A DNA stretch of 59,328 nt, taken from Thermoanaerobaculia bacterium. GTDB lineage: Bacteria > Acidobacteriota > Thermoanaerobaculia > Multivoradales > JAHEKO01. The stretch's first letter is position 1. Each line of letters begins with the position of its first letter. Made by a program: the position numbers and the translations under genes. The stretch lies in the NCBI GenBank assembly GCA_947259195.1, contig CAMYLC010000092.1, positions 1-59,328 on the forward strand. Direction: 5' to 3'. The notes beneath the pieces are model-generated. The model did no database searches, was not told the origin of the DNA, and saw only the letters and a program-made list of their open reading frames with translations. Of the stretch, positions 51,123 through 59,328 are shown piece after piece.

Positions 51123-52754
51123 CTAGCTCTGAGGAAAGGCCTTGAGGAAGGACCGGGTCGCATCGCTGCTGCCGCAGACGTAGATGACGTCCTCGGGCTG
51201 GAAGCGAAAGTCGGCACCGAATTCCATCACCAGGGCGTCGTCCCGCTCGACCGCCACCACCGAACAGCCGGTCTTCTGGCGGATCTCCAATTGCGCCGGA
51301 TGGTCGCCGGCCAGACCCTGGGCCCCGACTTTCAGCACCTTGAGCTGCGGGTCGACGGAAACCGCTTCTTCACCGAGAAGTCGCCGAGCCAGGATCTGTC
51401 CGGAGACCTGGCTGATCGAGAGCGAGAAGTCGGCGCCGGCCCGGTGGATTCGCTCCACATTCTCGGCGCGGTTGACCCTCGCAATCACCGGCACGTGAGG
51501 CGCCAGATCTTTGACGATGACCGTGGCGAACATCGTGGCGCTATCGGTGTCGACGGCCAAGACCACGGCTTTCGCCGAGCCGACCCCCGCCTGTTCCAGG
51601 ACCCTCGGGTCGAGGACATCCCCAACCACTTTCACTCCCTCGCGCTTCTCCCGGTCGATGACGATCACTTCTTCACCGACATCGGTCAACAGCTGGACTA
51701 CTTTGCCACCTACCTCACCGAAGCCGGCGACCACGATCGGGCCGTGGCGGCGCAGCGGCTTGGCTTCGTCGCAGAGCTCCTCGAACCTGTGAATGCTCGT
51801 GGGGCTGCCCACCAGAACCAAGATCCCGTCGGGCTCTAGCCGCATTTCAGCCGTCGGGGGGGCCACCAGACGGCCGCCAACCCATTGCCCGATCACGGAT
51901 ATGCCGGTCCGCTGCCCGAGACCCGCTTCAGCGAGCGTTTGACCAGCCAGACTGCTGCCTCTGGGGATCCTCACCTCGCTGACCTTCAGCCTGGGGCCCA
52001 CCTGCTGCGCATCGGCGAGAGTAGGGCTGACGCGCTGACTGGCTCGAGCCGCCAGGGCGGCACCCAGAACGTGACGGGGAGTGTAAGTCGCCGTGGCACC
52101 GGCCAGCATGATCGGTTTCCGGTGAAATGGATCCTCGACGAGCGCCAGGGCTTCGCCATCGAAGCCGGACTGCCGAGCGGCCAGGATTACCGCCGCGTCT
52201 TCGTCGTCGGTGCTGTTGGCGATCAGGGTCTTCGCCTTTTCAAGGCAGATCCGGTTGAGGACCCCATCCTCCAGACCGCCCGACACGACCTTATGACCGT
52301 CCTCGATCAGGCGTCGAGCAGCGGTCTCGTCCTCTTCGACAATGACTGTTGGAATCGAGGCTTGTTCGAGCTGATCGACCAGAGTCGACACCGCGGGGCC
52401 GAACCTGTAGATCACGACATGATCACTCAGGTTCCCGGCCTCCTTGGGAAGTCGGACTTCGAAGCGCTCCTCCAGATAGGGAATGAGATAGACCGGGAAG
52501 ATCATGAAGATGAGGAAGACGCCCAGAAACTGGAGCAACACCACGAAGACGACCATGACCGGGCTGGACCAGGTCTCATCGGCACCGTACCCCGTTGTGG
52601 AAAGGGTCTCGGCGACGAACTCGAGACTTCTCCAGAAGCCCCGCGTCTCGCCCTCGAGGCGACTCATTCCCACCATGTAGAGCAGTGCGCAGATCACCAA
52701 TAACAGAATCAGGGACCCCACCAGCGCCAGCATGCGTTTCTGGGAGCGGAGCAT
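51123..52754 (-). CDS. Potassium channel with two RCK (TrkA-N/C) domain pairs
   Basis: The 543-residue product has two membrane helices around a pore loop with the filter TTGYG (STTGYGADETW), as in two-helix potassium channels. Two RCK units follow: VVIYRFGPAVSTLVDQL with a TrkA-N fold and a TrkA-C domain (VSEVRIPRGSSLAGQTLAEAGLG), then VVAGFGEVGGKVVQLL with VIDRE and a second TrkA-C (LKVLKVGAQGLAGDHPAQLEI). The first unit has RFGPAV instead of GxGxxG, so it may not bind nucleotide; the second keeps GFGEVG. It probably gates K+ flow in response to ligand or redox state. Confidence 0.9.
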   Translation of the reverse strand: MLRSQKRMLALVGSLILLLVICALLYMVGMSRLEGETRGFWRSLEFVAETLSTTGYGADETWSSPVMVVFVVLLQFLGVFLIFMIFPVYLIPYLEERFEVRLPKEAGNLSDHVVIYRFGPAVSTLVDQLEQASIPTVIVEEDETAARRLIEDGHKVVSGGLEDGVLNRICLEKAKTLIANSTDDEDAAVILAARQSGFDGEALALVEDPFHRKPIMLAGATATYTPRHVLGAALAARASQRVSPTLADAQQVGPRLKVSEVRIPRGSSLAGQTLAEAGLGQRTGISVIGQWVGGRLVAPPTAEMRLEPDGILVLVGSPTSIHRFEELCDEAKPLRRHGPIVVAGFGEVGGKVVQLLTDVGEEVIVIDREKREGVKVVGDVLDPRVLEQAGVGSAKAVVLAVDTDSATMFATVIVKDLAPHVPVIARVNRAENVERIHRAGADFSLSISQVSGQILARRLLGEEAVSVDPQLKVLKVGAQGLAGDHPAQLEIRQKTGCSVVAVERDDALVMEFGADFRFQPEDVIYVCGSSDATRSFLKAFPQS

Positions 52755-52809
52755 GGGCGAATTGTAACTGGCTCGCCCACGGCCGGGTAGCCGTAGGCTC
52801 GAGGAGGTA

Positions 52810-52862
52810 GGGGTTGAGGGGCCTAGGGGGCGTAGGGGCGCAGGGGCTCAGGGGTTGAGGGG
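52810..52862 (+). repeat. Regular G-run tract (G-quadruplex candidate)
   Basis: Seven runs of four or five G (starting at 52810, 52818, 52826, 52834, 52843, 52851 and 52859) recur about every 8 nt, with short loops such as TTGA, CCTA and CGTA. The spacing suits a G-quadruplex on the plus strand. The TTGAGG units resemble those of the dispersed repeat at 40952 and 59134. It lies in the 225-nt gap between the channel and glycosyltransferase genes. Confidence 0.65.
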
Positions 52863-52979
52863 CACCGGGCAGCGAGGCAGCGAGGATTGTAGCGGCGGGG
52901 CTTGCCCCCGCCCGTGGGAGAGCGCAAGGCCCTCACTTACATGCGTCGACGAAGCAGTGCCTGCCATGGACTCACTGCG

Positions 52980-53756
52980 TCACCGATTCCCATCTCCGTA
53001 CCAGTATTCACGGATCCGGCCGTCGATGGTCTCTGGAGGTCGAAACAGGGCCGGGACGAGCCCGAAGATCATCGTGAAGTAGTGCCAGTCCCCATAGTGG
53101 TCGAACTTGCGCATCGAGCCCAGAGCCTTGGCGGAGCGAACCCGGGCCAACCGTTGGCCCCTGTCGCGCCCGAGTCGTCTGAGATCGACCAGCAGCTGAA
53201 CGTCCTCCCCGAAGTAGCGTCGTTCGTCATAGCCTCTGATGGCAGCGAAGTCCTCAGACAAGCAGAAAACCACTCCGGTGTCCATCTTCAGAACCCATAC
53301 CCAGGGGACCATCACGGCATAGGTCGCGGCGATTCCCACCGACCACCTCTCCAAACGCACCCCGGTTGCACCCGCCACCACCGTGCCGGTGGCCAGACAG
53401 TCTTCAATAGCGTTGAACGTGTCGGGGTGGATCCGCATGTCCGCATCCACGAAGGCCAGGACCTCGCCTTGCGCCACCGCTGCGCCGCCATTCCTGACCG
53501 AGGCGATACGCCGCTCGGTGACCTTCACCACGACGCACCCACTTTGCCTGGCCACCTCTGCTGTCCCGTCGGTGGATCCGTTGTCCGCCACGATCACCTC
53601 GATCGAGTCACCTCCTCCACGGTAGGCGGCCCGAGCCGTATCGACGGTCTCGAGCAAGCAGGCGAGATACCCCTCCTCGTTGTAAGCAGGAATGACCAGG
53701 GAGAATCGATACCGCCGGTGCTGGTTCACCCGACCATGGTATGTCGGATCACGCAC
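52980..53756 (-). CDS. Family 2 glycosyltransferase
   Basis: The 258-residue product has the GT-A start SLVIPAYNEEGYLACLLETV, VIVADNGSTDGTAEVAR, the metal-binding FVDADMRIHPDTF and an acidic segment RRYFGEDVQLLVDL. No membrane helices follow, so it is a cytoplasmic or peripheral enzyme. The first GTG at 53756 is used; a second GTG at 53729 is possible. The sugar donor and acceptor are unknown. Confidence 0.88.
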   Translation of the reverse strand: MRDPTYHGRVNQHRRYRFSLVIPAYNEEGYLACLLETVDTARAAYRGGGDSIEVIVADNGSTDGTAEVARQSGCVVVKVTERRIASVRNGGAAVAQGEVLAFVDADMRIHPDTFNAIEDCLATGTVVAGATGVRLERWSVGIAATYAVMVPWVWVLKMDTGVVFCLSEDFAAIRGYDERRYFGEDVQLLVDLRRLGRDRGQRLARVRSAKALGSMRKFDHYGDWHYFTMIFGLVPALFRPPETIDGRIREYWYGDGNR

Positions 53757-53779
53757 AGCGGCGTGTACCGCTGGTCACA

Positions 53780-54154
53780 CTAGCGAGAGCGCCAGCGGTC
53801 CATGTCGCGGCGTTCGCGTTTGGTCGGGCGCCCAGCACCTGGCTCGCGATGCACCGGCCTGCCACGCAGAATTCGTTCGATGGGGTCGAGCTTTGGCTTG
53901 GGTGGACTCAAGTCCTCGAACACTCTCGCCGCATCGGCTTTCGGGAGGGGCCGGTCACGCAACTCCTTGACCACCAGGACCCGCGTCCAGTCCCGGATCT
54001 CGATTTCTACTTCGTCCTCCAGCGCCAGAGATCGATGGGGTTTGACCACCCGGCCGTTGACTCGAACCCGCCCCAGATTGCAGGCACGGGTCGCCTGTGT
54101 ACGGGTCTTGAACACCCGCGCCACCTGCAACCACTTGTCCAACCGAACGGCCAT
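53780..54154 (-). CDS. hslR: Hsp15-like S4 domain RNA-binding protein
   Basis: The 124-residue product has an S4 RNA-binding domain (VRLDKWLQVARVFKTRTQA, GRVRVNGRVVKPHRSL) followed by a basic tail, as in Hsp15, which rescues stalled 50S subunits with nascent chains. A -10-like TACACT lies 6 nt before the ATG. It converges with nothing nearby and is read in the same direction as the YbjQ-like gene. Confidence 0.88.
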   Translation of the reverse strand: MAVRLDKWLQVARVFKTRTQATRACNLGRVRVNGRVVKPHRSLALEDEVEIEIRDWTRVLVVKELRDRPLPKADAARVFEDLSPPKPKLDPIERILRGRPVHREPGAGRPTKRERRDMDRWRSR

Positions 54155-54174
54155 GTCCGAAGTGTAGTGTTTAG

Positions 54175-54510
54175 TTAGGCGGTCTCTCGCACAACGGTAG
54201 CCGCCGTGCCATAGCAGAGGACTTCGCTCACACCACCCATAACCTCGGTGGCGTCGTAACGGCTTCCGATAACGGCATTCGCGCCACGTTCCTCGGCATG
54301 ATGGAGCATCATGTCAGATGCATCGGCGCGGGTTTTATCGCAGAGTTCGGAGAAGAGGGTCACGTCACCACCAAACAGCGTCTGAATGCTTGCTCCGATC
54401 GTGCCGAAGATCGACCGTGACCTGACGGTGATACCCCGTACGACACCGAGATTCGCTGTGATCCGATAGCCTTCGATGCTGAAAGACGTCGTCGTCATGG
54501 ACTCTTGCAT
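54175..54510 (-). CDS. YbjQ family (UPF0145) protein
   Basis: The 111-residue product matches the YbjQ/UPF0145 family of small beta-rich proteins that assemble into rings: GYRITANLGVVRGITVRSRSIF, a DASDMMLHHAEERGANAVIGSRYDATEVM helix-strand unit (about residues 62-90) and a final VLCYGTAATV. The function is unsettled. A GGGAGGA sequence precedes the ATG. Confidence 0.85.
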   Translation of the reverse strand: MQESMTTTSFSIEGYRITANLGVVRGITVRSRSIFGTIGASIQTLFGGDVTLFSELCDKTRADASDMMLHHAEERGANAVIGSRYDATEVMGGVSEVLCYGTAATVVRETA

Positions 54511-54614
54511 GACTGTCCTCCCGTGTTTGTTTCAGGATACTCTTCCCAGCCCGCCCAAGGTCCAACATCAACTGGAGGCCGTGACAGGCCGTCTCCGTCA
54601 GGTGCCTGGCCCTC

Positions 54615-55034
54615 TCAGTTGGCCATCTTTATCGCAGCCAAGGCCTTCACCGCCTCTAGGTCCTTCTTGGTCCTGACCTCGATCCGGAACCCTCGGCCCT
54701 CGGCGTATTTGGGCGCCTCATCGATGATCGCCAAAATCGAGCTGGGAAGCGGACGAGCGTGAGCTGCCTGGGCCGCCTTTTCTCCCAATGCGAACCCAAC
54801 CAGGAAATGTCGATTGCATGGCGTCATGTACAGAATCGTGCGCTTCTTTTGCTTCAATCGCAGCGACCAGCCCCACTTAGCGCCGGCAAAGCCCCAGGTC
54901 ACGTCCAGAGGTGCATACTCGGCGCGAAGGTGAGTCACCAGATTCTCCCAATGAACACTGCTGCGGCCCAGCGCTCTCTCGAGCTCCAGAGCTTGGGGCT
55001 CCCGCGACTTATCGTCAAATGCACTGAGCGCCAT
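54615..55034 (-). CDS. DUF3788 domain protein
   Basis: The 139-residue product fits the DUF3788 family: W-ENLVTHLRAEYAPLDVTWGFAG, KWGWSLRLKQKKRTILYMTP and FLVGFALGEKAAQAA. The function is unknown; structural relatives bind small ligands. I prefer the ATG at 55034; upstream in-frame sequence lacks family features. Confidence 0.78.
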   Translation of the reverse strand: MALSAFDDKSREPQALELERALGRSSVHWENLVTHLRAEYAPLDVTWGFAGAKWGWSLRLKQKKRTILYMTPCNRHFLVGFALGEKAAQAAHARPLPSSILAIIDEAPKYAEGRGFRIEVRTKKDLEAVKALAAIKMAN

Positions 55035-55148
55035 GGTGCTCCCTTCTCTTCTGCCGTCTGAAGTTGCGTCGAGCTGCTGGCGTGGTCCGTGCGCAAGCAA
55101 GGGTGGTGACCGTCAGTCTCAACGGGTTGCTGTGCAGCCGGTCTACCT

Positions 55149-55505
55149 TCACTCCGGCTTCCAGATTCCGACGACGTTGCCTTCCGGAGCGGCGAGCCAA
55201 GCGAAGCTGCCTTGACCGGGTAGCGTTACGGGCGGCACCAGAGTCTTGCCGCCAAGCTCGCCTGCCTTCTGCAGATAACCTTCGAGATCCTCTACCTCTA
55301 CGTAGACCGTCACATAGTTCCCCCACTCGGGAGCGAGCTCGACGATATGACCACCTATCCCCCCAGCGCCACCGGTATCGACGATCATCCCTTCGTCACG
55401 GCCTGATATCTCCCAGCCGAACAGCTGGGCAAAGAACTCCCGCGTCGTCTCACCTTCATGACAACCGATCTCGAAATGAACCACTGGATGGTCGTTCATG
55501 TTCAC
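55149..55505 (-). CDS. VOC (glyoxalase/bleomycin resistance) superfamily protein
   Basis: The 118-residue product has the paired beta-alpha-beta-beta-beta units of the VOC fold: PVVHFEIGCHEGETTREFFAQLFGWEI (about residues 7-33), VYVEVEDLEGYLQKAGELGGKTLVPPV and the ending APEGNVVGIWKPE. Metal-binding His and Glu positions are only partly conserved. The ATG has AGGAGGTG upstream. Substrate unknown. Confidence 0.85.
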   Translation of the reverse strand: MNMNDHPVVHFEIGCHEGETTREFFAQLFGWEISGRDEGMIVDTGGAGGIGGHIVELAPEWGNYVTVYVEVEDLEGYLQKAGELGGKTLVPPVTLPGQGSFAWLAAPEGNVVGIWKPE

Positions 55506-55540
55506 CTCCTGCTAGGCCGAAAGATCGACGAGAAGACCGC

Positions 55541-56047
55541 TCACTCCCCTTGGCGCTTCGACAGTACCCAGTCCGGACGCGGGAAATGGCAGGTGTAGCC
55601 GTTGGGATAGCGCTCGAGATAGTCCTGATGCTCGGGCTCTGCCTCCCAGAAATCTCCGACAGGTTCGACTTCCGTTACCACCTTGCCCGGCCATAAGCCC
55701 GAGGCGTCTACATCGGCGATGGTGTCGAGCGCGACTTGTCTTTGCGTCTCATCGACATAGTAGATCGCCGAGCGATAGGACAAACCCGTGTCGTTACCTT
55801 GGCGGTTGGTGGTTGAGGGGTCGTGGATCTGGAAGAAGAACTCCAGAATGCGGCGATACGAGATCTTGTCCGGATCGAACAGGATCTCTATGCCCTCGGC
55901 GTGCGTGCCATGGTTGCGGTAGGTGGCGTTAGAGACTTCGCCGCCGGTGTAGCCCACCCGGGTGGACTCGACGCCCGGCAACTTCCCGATCAGATCCTGC
56001 ATGCCCCAAAAACAGCCGCCCGCCAGAACAGAGCGTTCCTGTGCCAT
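55541..56047 (-). CDS. msrA: Peptide-methionine (S)-S-oxide reductase
   Basis: MsrA repairs methionine-S-sulfoxide in proteins. The 168-residue product has the active site [17 protein letters not shown], the [13 protein letters not shown] segment and [26 protein letters not shown] near the end. The catalytic Cys is plain Cys. Its ATG overlaps the msrB stop by 1 nt (TAATG), so the pair is one unit. Confidence 0.96.
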   Translation of the reverse strand: MAQERSVLAGGCFWGMQDLIGKLPGVESTRVGYTGGEVSNATYRNHGTHAEGIEILFDPDKISYRRILEFFFQIHDPSTTNRQGNDTGLSYRSAIYYVDETQRQVALDTIADVDASGLWPGKVVTEVEPVGDFWEAEPEHQDYLERYPNGYTCHFPRPDWVLSKRQGE

Positions 56048-56493
56048 TACCTGTCCTCCACTTGGTCAAGGTACTCGCCATAGCCCCCTGCTTCCATGTC
56101 ATCGCGATGGATGAAGCGCAGCGAGGCAGAGTTGATGCAGTAACGCAAGCCACCGCGATCGCTGGGGCCGTCCGGAAACACGTGCCCCAGGTGGCTGTCG
56201 CCGTGAACCGAGCGGACTTCGGTCCGCACCATGCCATGGCTTGAATCCTCTAGCTCATCGAGATGCGCGGGCTCGATGGGTTTTGTAAAGCTGGGCCAGC
56301 CGCAACCTGACTCGAACTTGTCTGACGACGCGAACAGGGGCTCGCCCGACACGATATCCACATAGATGCCCGGCTCGTGATTCTCAAGATGCTCACCCGT
56401 TCCTGGTGCCTCGGTGCCGTTTTGCTGGGTCACACGGAACTGATCCGGAGTCAGGGCGGCGATGGCCGCATCGGATTTCTTGTAGGACTTCAT
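56047..56493 (-). CDS. msrB: Peptide-methionine (R)-S-oxide reductase (zinc-less form)
   Basis: MsrB reduces methionine-R-sulfoxide. The 148-residue product begins [14 protein letters not shown] (ATG at 56493; an upstream in-frame extension is not family-like). It shows [32 protein letters not shown] and the catalytic Cys in [13 protein letters not shown]. The two CxxC zinc sites of many MsrB enzymes are absent (VSGEPLF and [11 protein letters not shown]), as in the known zinc-less type. It is co-transcribed with msrA. Confidence 0.95.
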   Translation of the reverse strand: MKSYKKSDAAIAALTPDQFRVTQQNGTEAPGTGEHLENHEPGIYVDIVSGEPLFASSDKFESGCGWPSFTKPIEPAHLDELEDSSHGMVRTEVRSVHGDSHLGHVFPDGPSDRGGLRYCINSASLRFIHRDDMEAGGYGEYLDQVEDR

Positions 56494-56584
56494 TCGGTTC
56501 TCCTCGATGGGTTCCTGTGGGCTCAATACGGGTCCGCCTAGGCTAGCACCATGAACCCAGCCCTCAGTGAGTCCGACGGGCTCT

Positions 56585-57658
56585 TCAGAAGAGCTCCAGC
56601 TGTGACGCCTCTCCGTGGACGAGGTTTCCGGCACCGAGGCCCAGGAGGCGGACGCTGCGTCGACCGGCCTCCGTCTTTCGCAAGAGCCGGTACGCCCAGG
56701 TCACCATCACCTGTTCGTCATGCGTCGGGCTTGGCAAGGTGTGGGATCGCGTCAACGTCGTGAAATCGCCGAACCGAACCTTGATCGTCACGGTCTGGGC
56801 AGACAGCTCGCGTTTCTTCAGTCCGCGGCTTACCCGCTCGGCCATGCGTTCGAGCTCCTGGTCCATTTCCTCGAGACGCTGCAGGTCCTCGGCGTAGGTT
56901 CGCTCGCAGCTGAGGCTCTTGCGTTCCCGGTGGGTTCGGACCGGACGCTCGTCGATGCCCCGCGCGCAGTTGTAGAGCCACTGGCCGTGCTTCCCGAACA
57001 GCATCTCGAGGCGATCCATGGGAACCGCTCGCAAGTCGGCGATAGTCTCGATCCCTGACTGTTTGAGCCGACGCTCAGAGGCCGGACCCACGCCAGGGAG
57101 GGTCCTCACTGACAGAACATCCAAAAACGCCTGTACACGGGCCGGCTTGACCACCGTCAGGCCATCGGGCTTGTCGAAATCGGAGGCGATCTTGGCCACC
57201 AGACGATTGGGGCCGACGCCGACGCTGACGGTCAGTCCTCGCTCCTGTCTGACTCGGCGCTTGATCTCTTGTGCCGCCGCGGTGGCGCTACCCCAGGGCT
57301 CCAGCTGTTCGGTGACATCGAGGTAGGCCTCGTCGATGGAGACTTTCTGAACGATCGGCGTGAAGTCGCGAAAAATCTCGACGATGTACTCGGACTCCTC
57401 CCGATACCGATTGAAATCCGGACGAATGAAGACCGCCTGCGGGCAGAGCCGGACGGCGCGAGCAGCTGGAAGAGCGGAGCGGATCCCGAATCGGCGCGCT
57501 TCGTAGCTCGCAGCGGCCACCACTCCCCTCCCCTCGGGGTTGCCTCCGATGACGACCGGCTTGCCGGCGAGAGAGGGGTCGTCCCGAATGTGCACCGCCG
57601 CATAGAAGCAGTCCATGTCGCAGTGCAGGATCCGGCGAATCACCGTGACTTCTGACAT
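56585..57658 (-). CDS. dinB: DNA polymerase IV (Y family)
   Basis: DinB performs error-prone translesion synthesis. The 357-residue product has [35 protein letters not shown] and the metal site [10 protein letters not shown], then helix-hairpin-helix [17 protein letters not shown] and the little-finger domain. It ends in QLELF, a clean beta-clamp-binding motif. It lies 15 nt before the fumC stop on the same strand. Confidence 0.96.
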   Translation of the reverse strand: MSEVTVIRRILHCDMDCFYAAVHIRDDPSLAGKPVVIGGNPEGRGVVAAASYEARRFGIRSALPAARAVRLCPQAVFIRPDFNRYREESEYIVEIFRDFTPIVQKVSIDEAYLDVTEQLEPWGSATAAAQEIKRRVRQERGLTVSVGVGPNRLVAKIASDFDKPDGLTVVKPARVQAFLDVLSVRTLPGVGPASERRLKQSGIETIADLRAVPMDRLEMLFGKHGQWLYNCARGIDERPVRTHRERKSLSCERTYAEDLQRLEEMDQELERMAERVSRGLKKRELSAQTVTIKVRFGDFTTLTRSHTLPSPTHDEQVMVTWAYRLLRKTEAGRRSVRLLGLGAGNLVHGEASQLELF

Positions 57659-57673
57659 TCTCGGGAACTGTGA

Positions 57674-59071
57674 TCAGCCGGCTCCGCCCTCGGTCTGGGC
57701 TCTGGCATCGAGAACCCGCTCCAGCTCGTCCAGCGGTAGAACCCCCTTCTCCGAACAGAGCTCACGCACCGTGCGGCCGGTGGCAAAAGCTTGCTTGGCG
57801 ATCTCGGCCGCCCGGTCGTAACCGATCACCGGCGCCAGGGCCGTCACCATGGCGAGGGACTCCTCCACCAGGGCTTCACACCGTTGAGCGTTGGCCTGCA
57901 GCCCGCTCACACATAGGTCGGCCAGCAGTCGAGAGCTGTTGGCGAGGATCTCCACCGATTGCAGGAGATTGTAGGCGATGACCGGCATCATCACGTTGAG
58001 CTCGAAGTTGCCGGACATGCCTCCGGCACTGATCGTCACGTCGTTGCCGAGAACCTGGGTGGCAACCATCAGGACCGACTCCGGAATCACCGGATTCACC
58101 TTGCCCGGCATGATCGAGCTGCCTGGTTGGAGGCTGGGCAGTGTGATCTCGCCGATGCCGCATCGCGGGCCGGAGCCGAGCCAACGAACGTCATTGGCGA
58201 TCTTGGTCAGCGAGACGGCGATGGTCTTCAGCGCTCCGGAGCACTCTACGGCAGCGTCTTTGGCCGCCATCGCCTCGAACTTGTTCGGCGCCGGCACAAA
58301 GGGATGCCTGGTGCGCACGGCGAGGCGGTCGATGACTCCGACTGCGAACTCTGGGTGGGCGTTGAGGCCCGTGCCCACGGCCGTCCCCCCGAGTGCCAGC
58401 TCCGCCAGGCGGGGTTGGACCGCGATGAGGCGCGCAATGCCATTGTTAATTTGCTTGGCGTAGCCCGAGAACTCCTGGCCCAATCGAATCGGTACCGCAT
58501 CCTGGAGATGGGTTCGACCGATCTTGACGATGGCGTCGAACTCGTGCGCCTTGCGATCCAGAGCCTCTTCCAGGTGCCCCAGGGCGGGAATCAGATCTTC
58601 GGTCACCGCGCCGTAGGCCGCGACGTGAATAGCGGTCGGAATGACGTCGTTCGAGGACTGGCCGGCATTCACATCGTCGTTGGGGTGCACCGGCGTCTTG
58701 CTACCCATCTCTCCACCGAGAATCTCGATGGCGCGGTTCGCTATGACCTCGTTCGCGTTCATGTTCGTGGAGGTCCCCGAGCCGGTCTGGAAAATATCCA
58801 AGGGGAATTGGTCGTCGAGATTGCCGGCGGCCACCTCGTTGGCAGCCTGGCCGATCGGGGCGGCCAGGTCGGTGTCGATTGCCCCCAGCTCTGCGTTGAC
58901 GGTCGCGGCTTCGCCCTTGATCATCCCCAACGCACCAATGAAGCGCCTGGGGAAGCGGAGGCCACTGACAGGGAAGTTCTCGAGCGCCCTCTGGGTCTGG
59001 GCTCCGTAGTAGGCCGAGGCGGGTACCAGCACCTCGCCGAGGCTGTCTCGTTCGGTCCGCGTCTTGGTCAT
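57674..59071 (-). CDS. fumC: Fumarate hydratase class II
   Basis: FumC interconverts fumarate and malate in the TCA cycle without an iron-sulfur cluster. The 465-residue product has the superfamily signature GSSIMPGKVNPVIPE, the TGSGTSTNMNANEVIANRA segment, KTPVHPNDDVNAGQSSND and the VKIGRTHLQDAVP region, all typical of class II fumarase. Aspartate ammonia-lyase is closely related, but the VHPNDDVN form supports FumC. The ATG at 59071 has AAGGAGCGCCGAC upstream. Confidence 0.93.
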   Translation of the reverse strand: MTKTRTERDSLGEVLVPASAYYGAQTQRALENFPVSGLRFPRRFIGALGMIKGEAATVNAELGAIDTDLAAPIGQAANEVAAGNLDDQFPLDIFQTGSGTSTNMNANEVIANRAIEILGGEMGSKTPVHPNDDVNAGQSSNDVIPTAIHVAAYGAVTEDLIPALGHLEEALDRKAHEFDAIVKIGRTHLQDAVPIRLGQEFSGYAKQINNGIARLIAVQPRLAELALGGTAVGTGLNAHPEFAVGVIDRLAVRTRHPFVPAPNKFEAMAAKDAAVECSGALKTIAVSLTKIANDVRWLGSGPRCGIGEITLPSLQPGSSIMPGKVNPVIPESVLMVATQVLGNDVTISAGGMSGNFELNVMMPVIAYNLLQSVEILANSSRLLADLCVSGLQANAQRCEALVEESLAMVTALAPVIGYDRAAEIAKQAFATGRTVRELCSEKGVLPLDELERVLDARAQTEGGAG

Positions 59072-59133
59072 GTCGGCGCTCCTTGGAATCCGATTCGAGG
59101 AGCCATTCTCTCAGAAACCGGATCTCCTTTGGG

Positions 59134-59233
59134 TTGAAGCGTCCGGCGTTCCTTCGGCCGAACCTTGAGAGCTTGGGGGTTGAGGCAGCCGTCGCCAGCT
59201 CCGGCTGATTCTTGAGACAGTGGGGGCCCCCTC
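59134..59233. repeat. Dispersed GC-rich repeat, copy B
   Basis: About 100 bp starting TTGAAGCGTCCGGCGTTCC and matching copy A at 40952-41049 in the same orientation, including the TTCGGCCG hairpin, TTGAGG units and the closing G then C run (GTGGGGGCCCCC). It lies in the 257 nt upstream of fumC at the edge of the window; I see no gene there. Confidence 0.6.
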
Positions 59234-59328
59234 CCTTTCCTGGTCTCCGCGTCACCGGCGCCAGAGATTCGTTCGGGGGGTGGGATTCCAGGGGGTTCTT
59301 GCAGCGGAAGGGAGGAAAGCCCCCTGGG

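Noticed and set aside
56047..56493. Defective MsrB because both zinc CxxC pairs are missing
   Set aside because: This is a known zinc-less form; the catalytic Cys region [11 protein letters not shown] is intact.
1..59328. tRNA or rRNA genes
   Set aside because: I saw no cloverleaf with a GGTTCGAATCC-type T arm outside coding regions and no rRNA-like sequence; a covariance search would settle this.

Overview
This 59.3 kb window is a gene-dense stretch of GC-rich bacterial chromosome. It carries no rRNA, tRNA, CRISPR array or intact insertion sequence that I can see. Lipid A-type enzymes, an Mla/MCE lipid transport system, lipoproteins and a TlpA-type thioredoxin point to a diderm. Several genes suggest Acidobacteriota, perhaps a Thermoanaerobaculia-like lineage: a VWFA-related protein of the acidobacterial type, a GWxTD-domain protein, an MglA-like GTPase with a long proline-rich tail, and the order hrcA-grpE-dnaK-dnaJ-prmA-rsmE. 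The taxonomic placement is inference.

Layout. 1-9.1 kb: the end of a methyltransferase gene, then a minus-strand block (hrcA, grpE, dnaK, dnaJ, prmA, rsmE, pilT, recX) read from a good promoter at 9056-9084, with a second promoter before pilT. 9.2-15.7 kb, plus strand: a DUF2520 protein, the MglA-like GTPase, nrdR, lon, thiL and a free-methionine-R-sulfoxide reductase. 15.7-20.6 kb, minus strand: a stand-alone sigma54 activator, aroA, an LpxH-like phosphoesterase, Mrp/ApbC and PlsC. 20.6-28.3 kb, plus strand: a small membrane protein, MlaE/MlaF/MlaD, three UDP-sugar enzymes (a UDP-glucuronate-epimerase-like protein, UDP-glucose dehydrogenase, UDP-xylose synthase), two small proteins and a VTT-domain membrane protein.

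28.3-33.5 kb is more accessory: a MITE-like inverted repeat, a chloramphenicol acetyltransferase homologue, a ClpX-like ATPase without the usual ClpX accessory parts, a TPR protein, a phosphatase-like lipoprotein, a MazEF-type toxin-antitoxin pair and a SpoIIAA-like protein. 33.5-42.4 kb: FabH-like synthase, GWxTD protein, FolE, a SelW-like selenoprotein read through an in-frame UGA, an RlmD/TrmA-type methyltransferase, an RNase Z-like hydrolase, an archaeal-type GAPDH, a zinc-ribbon protein, the VWFA protein, a TlpA thioredoxin and a histone H1-like Lys/Ala protein. 42.7-50.7 kb: class II ribonucleotide reductase with an upstream NrdR box, then a Gld-like ABC system. 50.8-59.3 kb: a two-RCK potassium channel, a glycosyltransferase, an Hsp15-like protein, YbjQ-like, DUF3788 and VOC proteins, MsrA/MsrB, DinB and FumC.

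The most notable item is the gene at 36063-36296. Conventional gene calling would miss it, because codon 12 is TGA in a CxxU redox motif. A stem-loop with a GGUCU loop sits 21 nt after the UGA, as expected for a bacterial SECIS. Together with MsrA, MsrB and the free-Met-R-O reductase it suggests investment in thiol/selenol oxidant repair. Other points of interest are the NrdR/NrdR-box pairing, promoters placed so close to start codons that the transcripts should be leaderless, a dispersed GC-rich repeat, and a regular G-quadruplex tract.
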